Part shown: one piece after another, positions 37,053 through 45,273 of the stretch
How positions within the stretch are numbered: position 1 is the first letter of the stretch
How the letters are laid out: the number at the start of each line of letters is the position of its first letter
NCBI GenBank assembly: GCA_023453025.1
Contig: JAEXUD010000058.1
Location: forward strand, 6,657 to 70,656
DNA from: Bacillota bacterium
GTDB taxonomy: Bacteria > Bacillota > Clostridia > Tissierellales > Sedimentibacteraceae
Direction of reading: 5' to 3'
Length of the DNA stretch: 64,000 nt
Program-made: the position numbers and the translations under genes
Notes under the pieces: generated by a model
Seen by the model: the letters and a program-made list of their open reading frames with translations, nothing else
Told to the model about the DNA's origin: nothing
Databases searched by the model: none

Positions 37053-37128
37053 GGGGACGGATCTTACAGTGAACCTCACAAAACCAAAACCCGTTGGCTA
37101 GGTCATACTCACTTTAAGATTCGTCCCC
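37053..37128. repeat. REP-like inverted repeat
   Basis: The 20-base arms at 37053-37072 and 37109-37128 match as inverted copies at 18 of 20 positions. They begin GGGGACGGATCTTA and end TAAGATTCGTCCCC, with a 36-base loop. The core is shared with the direct repeats at 25731-25778, so this is a family of dispersed elements. It may also act as a terminator for ytaF. Confidence 0.7.
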
Positions 37129-37248
37129 ACTGTTTAGATCGCTATAATCATTTTTAAAATTCATATCCTAATATTATAAGCAATAAACTTTTAACTCAGC
37201 TTAAAGTGAACTTCTAAGTCCAAAAAAGAATTTGACGGAGGTAAACAG

Positions 37249-38679
37249 ATGAGTCTGTTTAAAGAGCCTGAAAAAAACAATAATATAAGAGCACTTCAAC
37301 AGTTTTTTCCCATAAAACCTGTTGTTATTGTTCCGTCATATATTACTGTTCATTTAGGAAATCCTGATGATGAAGCTGAAAACGTAACCGTTCCTTTTAT
37401 AGATTACATTAAAAATGTCGCATCAAGTGAGTTATATCCAACATGGCCCGAGAATGCGCTGAGAGCAAATATACACGCTATAGTTTCTATTGCACTTAAC
37501 AGAGTATTTACAGAATGGTACAGGTCAAAAGGATATGATTTTGATATTACCAACTCTACCCAGTTTGACCAGTCGTATATTCAAAACAGAGGTATCTTTG
37601 AACCTATCAGCAATATTACAGATGAAATATTCAACCAGTACATAGTCAGAGAAGGTCAGGTTCAGCCTTTGTTTGCACAATTTTGTGACGGAAGGACATC
37701 TCAGTGTGATGGTTTATATCAGTGGGGATCTGTGGATCTGGCTGAAAGTGGTTATACTCCGCTTGAAATCTTGAGATATTATTATGGAGATGATATAGAC
37801 ATAGTTACAGATGCACCTGTAGGAAGTGTTGAACCCACATACCCCGGGAAACCGCTTAAGTTAGGAGATTCAAGTTTAGATGTTTTAAGAATGCAGCTTT
37901 TTCTGAACCGAATAAGAGCAAATTATCCTGCAATTCCTGAAATTTTTCCGTTAGACGGATATTACAACGAAAATACGGAAGCCGCCGTCAGAGCATTCCA
38001 GAAAGCATTTAATTTTCCTGAAACCGGAATCATTGACCGGGCAACCTGGTATGGAATAAACTATATTTACGGAGCTGTTACAAAACTGTCAGAATTAACT
38101 TCTGAAGGCATATTGCTGAGTCAATTGGAAGATATAAGCTCTAAAGTATATCTTGAAGGTGATGTCCGTCCCGGAGTTGAAATCATACAATATGGCTTAG
38201 ATGTGCTAAGCTTGTATTACCCAACCATACCTGAAGTTGCAATAACTGGAATATTTGACTCACAAACAAGAAATGCCATTATTGAATTTCAAAAAGTAAT
38301 GGATTTGCCGGTCACCGGAAATATAACCTTTGAAACATATCAGATTCTATACGACAATGTATTCGGAATACTTGATACTCTTCCCCCTGAAGCAATATAC
38401 CTGCCTTACCTGAGATGGACCGGCATAACATATGATTTAGGCCATGAATCTCCGGTTGTATATCTTTTACAGGAAATGCTTTCATATATTTCTCTCATAA
38501 TAACTGCTATACCGTCAGTCAAACCCAGCGGTATATATAATGAAGCTACAGTAAAGGCTGTACGGGCACTTCAAAATATGGAAGGTATTGAACCAACCGG
38601 AGCTGTAGATGAGGAGACATGGTACAAAATTATCGAACTTTATAGACGTCAGAGATTCGGAGGTATTATACAAAATTAA
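37249..38679 (+). CDS. SpoIID-like protein with three peptidoglycan-binding repeats
   Basis: A 476-aa protein. Residues about 22-185 resemble the SpoIID/LytB amidase-enhancer or lytic-transglycosylase domain: VPFIDYIKNVASSELYPTWP with the Glu at the expected catalytic place, then FDITNSTQFDQSYI. Three PG_binding_1 units follow at about 205-270, 300-370 and 395-470. Each carries an FQK or LQN type helix with a TG-x-(I/V)-(D/T)-x-x-T(W/Y) ending. No signal peptide is visible. SpoIID itself drives engulfment during sporulation. The repeats would dock this protein on cortex or wall. GGAGG precedes the ATG. The fusion order is uncommon. Confidence 0.82.
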   Translation: MSLFKEPEKNNNIRALQQFFPIKPVVIVPSYITVHLGNPDDEAENVTVPFIDYIKNVASSELYPTWPENALRANIHAIVSIALNRVFTEWYRSKGYDFDITNSTQFDQSYIQNRGIFEPISNITDEIFNQYIVREGQVQPLFAQFCDGRTSQCDGLYQWGSVDLAESGYTPLEILRYYYGDDIDIVTDAPVGSVEPTYPGKPLKLGDSSLDVLRMQLFLNRIRANYPAIPEIFPLDGYYNENTEAAVRAFQKAFNFPETGIIDRATWYGINYIYGAVTKLSELTSEGILLSQLEDISSKVYLEGDVRPGVEIIQYGLDVLSLYYPTIPEVAITGIFDSQTRNAIIEFQKVMDLPVTGNITFETYQILYDNVFGILDTLPPEAIYLPYLRWTGITYDLGHESPVVYLLQEMLSYISLIITAIPSVKPSGIYNEATVKAVRALQNMEGIEPTGAVDEETWYKIIELYRRQRFGGIIQN

Positions 38680-38705
38680 ATAAGGAACGATTTCTTTTAT
38701 ATACT

Positions 38706-38822
38706 TTACGTTAACTCCCCCATCTCTGCAATAGCCTTGTTAAGTATCTCTTCTTTTCTTGCTTTCAACAAAAATTTATAGAATTCTTTTTCCTCTTCAG
38801 ATATCAAATCTATTTCGTCAAT
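38706..38822 (-). pseudogene. Possible C-terminal gene remnant
   Basis: On the minus strand a 38-codon open stretch reads IDEIDLISEEEKEFYKFL and ends MGELT before TAA. It is bounded upstream by an in-frame stop and has no start codon. Its charged helical composition looks protein-like, so it may be the tail of a lost gene. The rest of the gap (38680-38924) shows nothing recognisable. Confidence 0.25.
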
Positions 38823-38924
38823 TTATATCATTGATTTTATTCAAATATATACGATTTGTTATATATTTTCCTTAAAACAATAATTGTAAGAGCAGCCCTG
38901 TCAGAATAACCGCAGTTTTTCTTG

Positions 38925-38953
38925 TTGACAATGGTTTGTAACTGTGCTAGTAT
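38925..38953 (+). promoter_or_regulatory. Promoter of the TPP riboswitch operon
   Basis: TTGACA (38925-38930) and TAGTAT (38948-38953) are separated by 17 bases. They lie immediately before the riboswitch, so transcription would begin at its 5' edge. Confidence 0.65.
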
Positions 38954-38959
38954 CTTTTT

Positions 38960-39140
38960 TAGGGGAGCTTAAATAATTAGGCTGAGATAGAACTACTCTA
39001 ATGTTCAAAACCCTGAAACAGTAAACACTGTTTTGCACCTGATCCGGATAATGCTGGCGTAGGGAATGTACATAGCGTAAGGCTTTTCAAGCTTATAAGG
39101 TTTGCTACATACCTCTCCGTTAGCCGGAGAGGTTTTTATT
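38960..39140 (+). promoter_or_regulatory. TPP riboswitch (THI element) with terminator
   Basis: The aptamer runs from about 38960 to 39067 with all landmark segments: AGGGGAGCTT, GGCTGAGA, ACCCTG, CACCTGATCCGGATAATGC and GCGTAGGGAA. A strong hairpin follows, CCTCTCCG (39112-39119) with CGGAGAGG (39125-39132) and a run of T. This is the standard arrangement in which bound thiamine pyrophosphate causes premature termination of the downstream transport operon. A second, variable stem (AAACAG / CTGTTTT-like) sits inside the aptamer, as is usual for P3. Confidence 0.95.
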
Positions 39141-39166
39141 ATATAAAAATATAGAGGAGGTTTATT

Positions 39167-39463
39167 ATGAACGCAAATGTTGCTATTCAAGTTTTACCAC
39201 ATGTGGAATCAGATGAAGAGGTTATCCGTATTGTTGACGAAGTGATTGCATATATTAAAGGCACCGGATTAAATTATTTTGTAGGTCCCAGCGAAACATC
39301 AATCGAGGGTGATTATGACCAATTGATGGAAATAGTTAAAAACTGCCAGTTAGTTGCAATTAAAGCCGGAGCACCAAAGGTATCTGCTTATGTTAAAATA
39401 GGATTTGTTCCGGATGGTGGTGTATTGACAATTGACAAAAAAGTTACAAAGCATCATCAATAG
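39167..39463 (+). CDS. Thiamine-binding protein, MTH1187/YkoF family
   Basis: A 98-aa ferredoxin-like fold protein of the thiamine-binding PF01910 type. VAIQVLPHVESDEEVIRIVDEVIAYI opens it, and GLNYFVGPSETSIEGDYDQLMEIVK is the ligand-binding middle. It is the first gene behind the TPP riboswitch and overlaps the permease by 32 bp, so it is tied to thiamine or pyrimidine uptake. The family binds thiamine or hydroxymethylpyrimidine in the cytoplasm or cell envelope. No signal peptide is seen, which points to the cytoplasm. GAGGAGG precedes the ATG. Confidence 0.88.
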   Translation: MNANVAIQVLPHVESDEEVIRIVDEVIAYIKGTGLNYFVGPSETSIEGDYDQLMEIVKNCQLVAIKAGAPKVSAYVKIGFVPDGGVLTIDKKVTKHHQ

Positions 39464-40211
39464 AGCGTCGCCTGCTTTTGCCATAGCTTTTATATTGATT
39501 GTATGGCAGCTGTTATCATCAACTGAAGTTGTTCCAAAATACATGCTGCCGTCTCCCATTGATGTTGTATTGGCATTTGTCAATGATTTTTCGCTGCTGA
39601 TGGAGCATGCTGAAACAACGTTAATTGAAGCATTTCTGGGTCTGACTATAGGGACTGTATTGGGCTTTGTAATTGCTGTGTTGATGGAAAGATTTCATTT
39701 GTTCCAAAAATCCATATATCCCATAATAGTTATTACACAAACAATACCGACAGTTGCAATAGCACCGCTTTTGGTTCTTTGGCTGGGCTATGGCATATTG
39801 CCCAAAATAACACTGATTGTTATTATAACCTTTTTCCCTATAACGGTAAGCTTACTGGAGGGCTTCCAGTCTGCCGATCCTGATGCCTTAAATTTGCTAA
39901 AGGCAATGGGAGCAACCAGGTTTCAATCTTTTGTACATATTAAGCTTCCCAGCTCACTAAATCAATTTTTTTCAGGATTGAAAATATCCGTATCTTATTC
40001 GGTAGTGGGTGCGGTGGTATCGGAATGGCTGGGTGGTTTCACCGGGCTGGGTGTATATATGACAAGAGTAAGAAAATCATATTCATTTGATAAAATGTTT
40101 GCGGTGATTTTTTTCATATCATTGATAAGTCTTATTTTAATGTTTATGGTATCATACATTAAAAAGGCTTCTATGCCGTGGGAAAAAACTAAAAAAGAAA
40201 AAATTAATTAA
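39432..40211 (+). CDS. thiX: ABC transporter permease for a thiamine precursor
   Basis: A 259-aa inner-membrane permease of the SsuC/TauC/ThiX class with about six helices. The EAA loop reads EGFQSADPDALNLLKAMGATRFQSF and ends in IKLPSSL. GAVVSEWLGGFTGLGVYM is a well conserved later block. The start is a TTG lying inside the preceding gene, with GGTGGTG upstream, and translation is probably coupled. Its place after a TPP riboswitch and before a THI5-type binding protein supports transport of an aminopyrimidine thiamine precursor. The exact substrate is inferred. Confidence 0.88.
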   Translation: MTKKLQSIINRASPAFAIAFILIVWQLLSSTEVVPKYMLPSPIDVVLAFVNDFSLLMEHAETTLIEAFLGLTIGTVLGFVIAVLMERFHLFQKSIYPIIVITQTIPTVAIAPLLVLWLGYGILPKITLIVIITFFPITVSLLEGFQSADPDALNLLKAMGATRFQSFVHIKLPSSLNQFFSGLKISVSYSVVGAVVSEWLGGFTGLGVYMTRVRKSYSFDKMFAVIFFISLISLILMFMVSYIKKASMPWEKTKKEKIN

Positions 40212-40230
40212 GATTAAGAAGGAAAATAAA

Positions 40231-41247
40231 ATGAAAAATAAAAAAAGATTTGTTTTTGGGTTAATATCAATATTGATATTATCAATTGTCGTATTAACAT
40301 CATGTAGTTCAAATGAACCAAGCAATGAAAATCCACAGGAAAACTTCGATAAAATAAGAATAGTTCTGGACTGGACGCCTAATACAAATCACACAGGATT
40401 ATATGTAGCACATGCCAAAGGTTTTTTCGCCGATCAAGGACTTGAGGCTGATATTTTACAGCCGCCTGAAGGCGGTGCCGAAACTTTAGTCGGAGGCGGC
40501 AAAGCAGAGTTTGGAATCAGTTTCCAGGATACTCTGGCTCCCAATAATGCATCCGAAACTCCAATACCTGTTACAGCAGTTGCTTCAATAATTCAGCATA
40601 ATACTTCCGGTATTATATCATTAAAAGAAGATGGCATTGATACACCGTCAAAATTGGCCGGTCACACATATGCTACATGGGATATGCCTATAGAGCAGGC
40701 TATTATAAAAAAAATCACCGAAGATGACGGCGGAAAATTCGAAGATATAAATATGGTACCAAGCACTGTAACTGACGTAATAACAGCGCTGAAAACCGAT
40801 ATAGACGCAGTCTGGGTATTCTATGCATGGGACGGCATTGCAACCAAGGTTAATAATTTGGAAACTAATTACTTGAATTTTGCGGATTACGGCACTGAAT
40901 TGGATTACTACTGCCCGGTTCTGATTGTCAATAACGATTATGCCAAAACAAATCCTGAACTTGTTAAAAAGGCGTTGACAGCTATTAAACAGGGATATGA
41001 ATATGCTATAGAGAATCCGGAGGATGCCGCACAAATCTTGTTAAATGAGGTTCCTGAACTGGACGCAGATATAGTTGTTGAAAGTCAAAAATGGCTGGCT
41101 GATCAATATATCGCCGATGCTGAAAAATGGGGATATATCGACCAAGACAGATGGGATTCATTTTATGGATGGTTATATGAAAATAACCTGATAGAAAATG
41201 AAATTCCTGAGGGTACGGGTTTTACAAACGAATATCTTCCTGAATGA
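40231..41247 (+). CDS. thiY: ABC transporter substrate-binding lipoprotein, THI5/NMT1 (ThiY) type
   Basis: A 338-aa lipoprotein. The signal peptide ends in the lipobox VLTSC at about residue 25. The mature part begins KIRIVLDWTPNTNHTGLYVA, the hallmark of the THI5/ThiY family, followed by GGAETLVGGGKAEFGIS. ThiY in Bacillus binds N-formyl-4-amino-5-aminomethyl-2-methylpyrimidine, a salvage precursor of thiamine, and similar specificity is likely here. It lies 20 bp after the permease in the riboswitch operon. Between this gene and the ATPase is a 123-bp gap holding a dispersed repeat. Confidence 0.93.
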   Translation: MKNKKRFVFGLISILILSIVVLTSCSSNEPSNENPQENFDKIRIVLDWTPNTNHTGLYVAHAKGFFADQGLEADILQPPEGGAETLVGGGKAEFGISFQDTLAPNNASETPIPVTAVASIIQHNTSGIISLKEDGIDTPSKLAGHTYATWDMPIEQAIIKKITEDDGGKFEDINMVPSTVTDVITALKTDIDAVWVFYAWDGIATKVNNLETNYLNFADYGTELDYYCPVLIVNNDYAKTNPELVKKALTAIKQGYEYAIENPEDAAQILLNEVPELDADIVVESQKWLADQYIADAEKWGYIDQDRWDSFYGWLYENNLIENEIPEGTGFTNEYLPE

Positions 41248-41302
41248 GATTCTTCGAGCTACGCTCTCAGAATGAGATCGTGCGGTTAGTTCAGAATGAC
41301 AT
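41248..41302. repeat. Short dispersed dyad repeat, copy 2
   Basis: Immediately after the ThiY stop codon, ATTCT, GAGC, GCTC and AGAAT form a perfectly ordered dyad with short spacers, and a second TTCAGAATGACA follows. It resembles the repeat at 13101-13128. It may act as a stabilising or attenuating hairpin inside the operon. Confidence 0.5.
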
Positions 41303-41370
41303 GATGCAGGTTATTTATAACAATGACAAACTAATGCTCCTGCATAATAATTTGATATAAGAGGAAAATA

Positions 41371-42117
41371 ATGAAAAGACTGGCTACGAAAAACATAACT
41401 GTCAGTTATGAAGGATCTAAAGTAATTGAAAATATCTCAATAGAATTAAATCAAGGTGAAATAGTCAGCATTTTGGGAGTAAGCGGTGTCGGTAAAACCA
41501 CATTGTTTAATGTGATATCAGGTTTGATAATTCCGGATTCCGGAACAGTTGAGCTTGATGAAGCAAATATAACAGGCTGTACCGGAATTGTAAGCTATAT
41601 GCTGCAAAAAGACCTGTTACTTCCATATAAAACAATTATTGACAATGTTTCTCTCCCCTTGGTTATCAGAGGTGAGAAACAGTCAAACGCCAGAAAAACC
41701 GCATCTCCGTATTTTGAGGAGTTCGGACTGGAAGGAACAGAGAAAAAATATCCTAATCAATTGTCAGGCGGAATGAGACAAAGAGCCGCATTGCTAAGAA
41801 CCTATTTATTTTCTGACCAGGTAGCCTTATTGGATGAACCATTCAGTGCACTGGACAGCATAACGAAGAGCAGCATGCATCAATGGTATCTCAATGTTAT
41901 GGAACAAATAAAATTATCAACATTCTTAATAACTCATGATATAGATGAGGCTATCCTATTGTCTGACAGGATATATATTATGTCCGGCAAACCCGGCAAA
42001 ATAACAGAAGAATTACTGATAAAGGATCCCAAGCCCAGAAGTAAAGACTTCATTGTAAGTGAAAGCTTTATGAAATACAAAAAACATATTTTAAATAAAT
42101 TAGAAGAGGTTAATTAA
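41371..42117 (+). CDS. thiZ: ABC transporter ATP-binding protein of the thiamine-precursor importer
   Basis: A 248-aa ATPase with Walker A GVSGVGKTT (about 35-43), the signature LSGGMRQRAALLR, Walker B VALLDEPFSALD and the H-loop FLITHDIDEAI. The overall type is SsuB/TauB/ThiZ, the usual partner of ThiX-like permeases. It completes the importer after the binding protein and permease. AGAGG precedes the ATG. The 123-bp gap before it contains a dispersed hairpin repeat but no promoter that I can call. Confidence 0.92.
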   Translation: MKRLATKNITVSYEGSKVIENISIELNQGEIVSILGVSGVGKTTLFNVISGLIIPDSGTVELDEANITGCTGIVSYMLQKDLLLPYKTIIDNVSLPLVIRGEKQSNARKTASPYFEEFGLEGTEKKYPNQLSGGMRQRAALLRTYLFSDQVALLDEPFSALDSITKSSMHQWYLNVMEQIKLSTFLITHDIDEAILLSDRIYIMSGKPGKITEELLIKDPKPRSKDFIVSESFMKYKKHILNKLEEVN

Positions 42118-42145
42118 GACTAATTTTAATATCAAGGAGAATCGT

Positions 42146-42814
42146 ATGGCTATTTTTGATAAATCCGCATCAGATTATGATGATTGGTACACAGATAAAA
42201 AAGGAAGCTTTGTTGATAAGGTGGAAACAGACCTTGCATTTAAATTGCTTGAAATCAAAGATAAAATTAAAATCCTTGATGTAGGCTGCGGTACCGGAAA
42301 TTTCAGCGTAAAGCTTGCAAATATGGGATGCAAGGTAACCGGCATTGATATTTCAAACGAAATGCTAAATGTTGCAAGAAAAAAATCGGCAGAGCAAAAT
42401 CTTGATATAGAATTTTTGAATATGGATTTATATAATCTGGAATTCGAGGATAATACATTTGATGCAGTAATTTCTATGACTGCCTTTGAATTTGTAGAAG
42501 ATGTTCCTAAAGCTTTAGAAGAGCTGTTCAGAGTGGTTAAAAAAGACGGTCAGATATTGGTAGGAGTCATAGCAGGAAACAGCAGCTGGAGTGAATTATA
42601 TGAATCAGAAGCATTCCAAAATACTGTATTTAAGTATGCTAATTTTAGAACACCGGAAGAAATTAAAAACTGGAATAAGAAAAAACTCGTCCGCTATGGA
42701 GAATGTTTATTTGTTCCTCCTGTTGCCGATGACAGTGACTTTAATATGGATACAGAAACAAAGTTATCAAAATCAACTAACGGAGGTTTCGTATGTGCTC
42801 TTTGGAAAAAATAG
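42146..42814 (+). CDS. Class I SAM-dependent methyltransferase
   Basis: A 222-aa cytoplasmic enzyme of the Methyltransf_11/25 type. Motif I is ILDVGCGTGNFSVKLA (about residues 42-57), ITGIDIS-like GIDISNEMLNVARKK is motif II, and FDAVISMTAFEFVED is motif IV. The N-terminus IFDKSASDYDDWYTDKKG is the usual lid. The acceptor is unknown. The gene sits inside a TPP-riboswitch transport operon, 28 bp after the ATPase and overlapping the next small gene by 22 bp, so a role linked to a pyrimidine or thiamine compound is possible but unproven. AAGGAG precedes the ATG. Confidence 0.9.
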   Translation: MAIFDKSASDYDDWYTDKKGSFVDKVETDLAFKLLEIKDKIKILDVGCGTGNFSVKLANMGCKVTGIDISNEMLNVARKKSAEQNLDIEFLNMDLYNLEFEDNTFDAVISMTAFEFVEDVPKALEELFRVVKKDGQILVGVIAGNSSWSELYESEAFQNTVFKYANFRTPEEIKNWNKKKLVRYGECLFVPPVADDSDFNMDTETKLSKSTNGGFVCALWKK

Positions 42815-43056
42815 CATCATGCCAAATTTCATTCACTCCTATTGTAAGTGATGATTATATCCGTGATGTAAAAAAGGTACTGGAAATTATAAATAATTCA
42901 GGACTTGAAAACGAAGTTGGTGTTCTTTCAACCTTTGTAAGAGGTAAAAAGAGCATGGTTCTGAAATTGATTACTGAAATATATGAAGCCATGGATGATG
43001 TATCCGGCTTTTCTATGGATATTAAGATTTCAAACATATGCGGCTGCGGACAATAA
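42793..43056 (+). CDS. YkoF-type thiamine/HMP-binding small protein
   Basis: An 87-aa protein whose fold pattern matches a single YkoF or MTH1187 domain: CQISFTPIVSDDYIRDVKKVLEII, then VGVLSTFVRGKKSMVLKLITEIYEAM. It starts inside the methyltransferase gene, with CGGAGG seven bases before the ATG. It differs from the 98-aa protein that opens the operon, so the operon encodes two separate one-domain binders, comparable to the two domains fused in YkoF of Bacillus. A C-terminal CGCG tail with two cysteines is unusual. A strong terminator follows at once. Confidence 0.78.
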   Translation: MCSLEKIASCQISFTPIVSDDYIRDVKKVLEIINNSGLENEVGVLSTFVRGKKSMVLKLITEIYEAMDDVSGFSMDIKISNICGCGQ

Positions 43057-43071
43057 GTCCGCAGCTTTTTT
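43043..43071 (+). terminator. Rho-independent terminator of the thiamine operon
   Basis: GCTGCGGAC (43043-43051) and GTCCGCAGC (43057-43065) pair perfectly around a five-base loop, and six T follow. The stem begins inside the last codons of the YkoF-type gene. Confidence 0.93.
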
Positions 43072-43096
43072 GCTACGCAGTTTCGCACAATCATGC

Positions 43097-43408
43097 CTAT
43101 TTGAATTTAACTGCGGTACCGTATGCCATTACCTCAGCCGCTCCCTGCATAACTGCAGAGGAAGCATAACGAATATTAATAACAGCATCTGCGCCCAGAG
43201 CTTCTGCTTCCTGAACCATGCGCTTTGTTGCCAAAGCTCTGGCATCATTCATCATTTCTGTATATGCTTTTAATTCTCCCCCTACCAGAGTTTTAAAACC
43301 CTGTGTGATATCTCTGCCGATATTTTTTGACTGAATTGTGCTTCCCTTTACCAATCCAAGCATTTCAAGGTCTTTACCTGTAATATAATCAGTATTTACC
43401 AAGATCAT
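43097..43408 (-). CDS. YbjQ family (heavy-metal-binding-like) protein
   Basis: A protein of about 103 aa of the YbjQ/UPF0145 family. ILVNTDYITGKDLEMLGLVKGSTI opens it, ALGADAVINIRYASS is the conserved middle and YGTAVKF is near the end. The family forms pentamers, and no biochemical function is established. I use the ATG at 43408, with AAGGAG and GAAGAGG upstream. The GTG at 43420 has its ribosome binding site too close. The start lies inside the preceding gene, so the two are translationally coupled. Confidence 0.9.
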   Translation of the reverse strand: MILVNTDYITGKDLEMLGLVKGSTIQSKNIGRDITQGFKTLVGGELKAYTEMMNDARALATKRMVQEAEALGADAVINIRYASSAVMQGAAEVMAYGTAVKFK

Positions 43409-43613
43409 CCTCTTCACCACTCCTTACTTCTTTTATTCGTTCAATAAGAACATATATGCTAACCCCTGTCAGAATCAATGGTATTATACCACATAAAATT
43501 TTAACCGGCAAAGGCATGCTGTCATCAAATAAACATAAATATGCAAATCCCAATAAATATAATAGTATAACAGCAGTTATTACAGCCGGGGCGATTATCT
43601 TCTTTTTATGCAT
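43389..43613 (-). CDS. Small two-helix membrane protein
   Basis: A 74-aa protein with two transmembrane helices, IIAPAVITAVILLYLLGFAY and ILCGIIPLILTGVSIYVLI, separated by a short loop (DDSMPLPVK). It ends in a charged tail (ERIKEVRSGEEDD). I set the start at ATG 43613, since GAGG lies six bases upstream. A TTG at 43625 is less likely. It overlaps the YbjQ gene by 20 bp and follows the DUF4352 lipoprotein by 22 bp. It is frequently a neighbour of YbjQ in Clostridia, as far as I recall. Function is unknown. Confidence 0.75.
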   Translation of the reverse strand: MHKKKIIAPAVITAVILLYLLGFAYLCLFDDSMPLPVKILCGIIPLILTGVSIYVLIERIKEVRSGEEDDLGKY

Positions 43614-43635
43614 ATTCCACCTCAAGAATATTATA

Positions 43636-44145
43636 TTATTTTAATTTGATTTCATACATTTCATTTTTATCTTTTCCAGATGTCATAATACTGTAGCTTG
43701 TAGAATCCTCAGGTATTTCATAAACAATATAGCCTGTTTCTCTTATGCCCGGATCCAGCTTCCTGTTTTCAATATGATTATTTATATTGTTGATGGTATT
43801 TTGATACGAATTATATTCGTTTCCATGTTCGTCTACAAGCTTCAAATCAGGTACATATTCAAAGTCTTCATCTGTAGTATTTATTAATTCTAATACAATC
43901 AATACAAATTTGCTTCCTTCAGCCGCATATGCGGTCGAGCCATAATAAGAGCTGATTAATTGATTTTCTTCAACACTATTCACCTTCAAATCAAGTGTGT
44001 CAAGAGTAATTTCATCACCGATTTTTTTGTGAATATCTGTAGCATCACTATTAGATTTCGGAGCGTATGTGCAAGCCGACAAAGTGATAACTATTAACGC
44101 AATTAAGATATAACGACTAAAGTAATTCATGTAAGCAGTTTTCAT
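43636..44145 (-). CDS. DUF4352 lipoprotein
   Basis: A 169-aa exported protein. A signal peptide ends in the lipobox VITLSAC (about residues 19-25). The mature domain has the DUF4352 immunoglobulin-like pattern: IGDEITLDTLDLKVNSVE, then GSKFVLIVLELINTTDEDF and a late ETGYIVYEIPED. Such lipoproteins are common on Clostridia surfaces, with no defined role beyond binding or protein-protein contacts. It lies 22 bp upstream of the small membrane protein gene and is probably the first gene of that transcript. Confidence 0.85.
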   Translation of the reverse strand: MKTAYMNYFSRYILIALIVITLSACTYAPKSNSDATDIHKKIGDEITLDTLDLKVNSVEENQLISSYYGSTAYAAEGSKFVLIVLELINTTDEDFEYVPDLKLVDEHGNEYNSYQNTINNINNHIENRKLDPGIRETGYIVYEIPEDSTSYSIMTSGKDKNEMYEIKLK

Positions 44146-44238
44146 GTCTTCTTTCCCTCACTAATTAAAATATAATATAAAATATTTATATTATATTTTA
44201 TCTCATTAGCCTTCCTATGTACACAGTTTTCTTCTGAA

Positions 44239-45228
44239 TTAGTTGGAATTTGCTGCTGACGCTGCTGCGCTTGATGCTATAACTGCTGTCATCGCGGCTT
44301 GCTGTGCTATTATTATGTTTGTTATGCTGTTAACTGCTGCTATATTAATTGCTTGTTCTGAAAATTGATTTTTATATTCTTGTGATACCAAAATAGCTGC
44401 ATACATAATTCTTTGAGATTTCCCTGTCCCAAACGCACCAAAGCCTTTGCGTGACAGAAGATATTCGCTTACTTCCACTATATCATTTACAACCGTATCA
44501 ATATTAACAGCAGTTATGGCCAGCAAGCCTAATACAGTCATCTCAACACCCGTTCCGAATTTTGAGTTTCTTTCTTTCAATTGATCAAATATACTGATAA
44601 CCCTGTTGCATTTTTCGGCAGAATTTTCATCACCTAACGCTAATGTGTGACTAAGCGACTGCACGGCATTTGATGAGAAAAATTTGGGTTTTAAATAATT
44701 ATAACATTTTTCCATTTCATCAATTGCATCATCTTCCTGTAAATTGCTTAAGGCAGTTAAAACTGCGAAGATGCAGTCTTCACTTGAAGTCAGAAACGGA
44801 TGTTCTTTTTTCATTTTCTGATAAATATTTTTAGCCTTCTCCACAATTCTTACACAATCATAACTTTCCGACAAATATGAAATTGTAAAGGCCGATAAAG
44901 GCAAGTATGATGAAGAATAAAATTCTTTTCTTAATGTATCATATATTTTTAATACTTCATTAAATTTAACTTCTGGATTATCTTCTAAGGACAGCATTGT
45001 TGCCAATGCCATAAATGGGATACCCTTAAAGTTAGAAAAAATACCTGTTTTTTCTTTTATAATATTCTTACTTGATTTTATTCTATCTGAATTAATTTCA
45101 AGCCCTCTTTCTGCATAGATGCTTGCACACAAAGGGTACATCAAGGAACTGTCCCATTTGAAATTTGATTTCATTATATCTCTGTTTTCAGCAAACAGCT
45201 TGCATCTTTCTTTTAATAAATCATTCAT
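44239..45228 (-). CDS. DUF4003 family protein
   Basis: A 329-aa cytoplasmic, largely helical protein matching the DUF4003 type. MYPLCASIYAERGLEIN near residue 30 and MALATMLSLEDNPEVKFNEV near 85 are recognisable, along with the late FGAFGTGKSQRIMYAAILV. The tail is Ala-rich (TAVIASSAAASAANS). The function of the family is not known. GGAGG precedes the ATG. It is 45 bp downstream of the DUF4180 gene on the same strand and may belong to the PadR-led operon. Confidence 0.82.
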   Translation of the reverse strand: MNDLLKERCKLFAENRDIMKSNFKWDSSLMYPLCASIYAERGLEINSDRIKSSKNIIKEKTGIFSNFKGIPFMALATMLSLEDNPEVKFNEVLKIYDTLRKEFYSSSYLPLSAFTISYLSESYDCVRIVEKAKNIYQKMKKEHPFLTSSEDCIFAVLTALSNLQEDDAIDEMEKCYNYLKPKFFSSNAVQSLSHTLALGDENSAEKCNRVISIFDQLKERNSKFGTGVEMTVLGLLAITAVNIDTVVNDIVEVSEYLLSRKGFGAFGTGKSQRIMYAAILVSQEYKNQFSEQAINIAAVNSITNIIIAQQAAMTAVIASSAAASAANSN

Positions 45229-45273
45229 TGCACTTCCTCCTATTCTGATAATTTTGTCATGCTGCTCTTTGTC

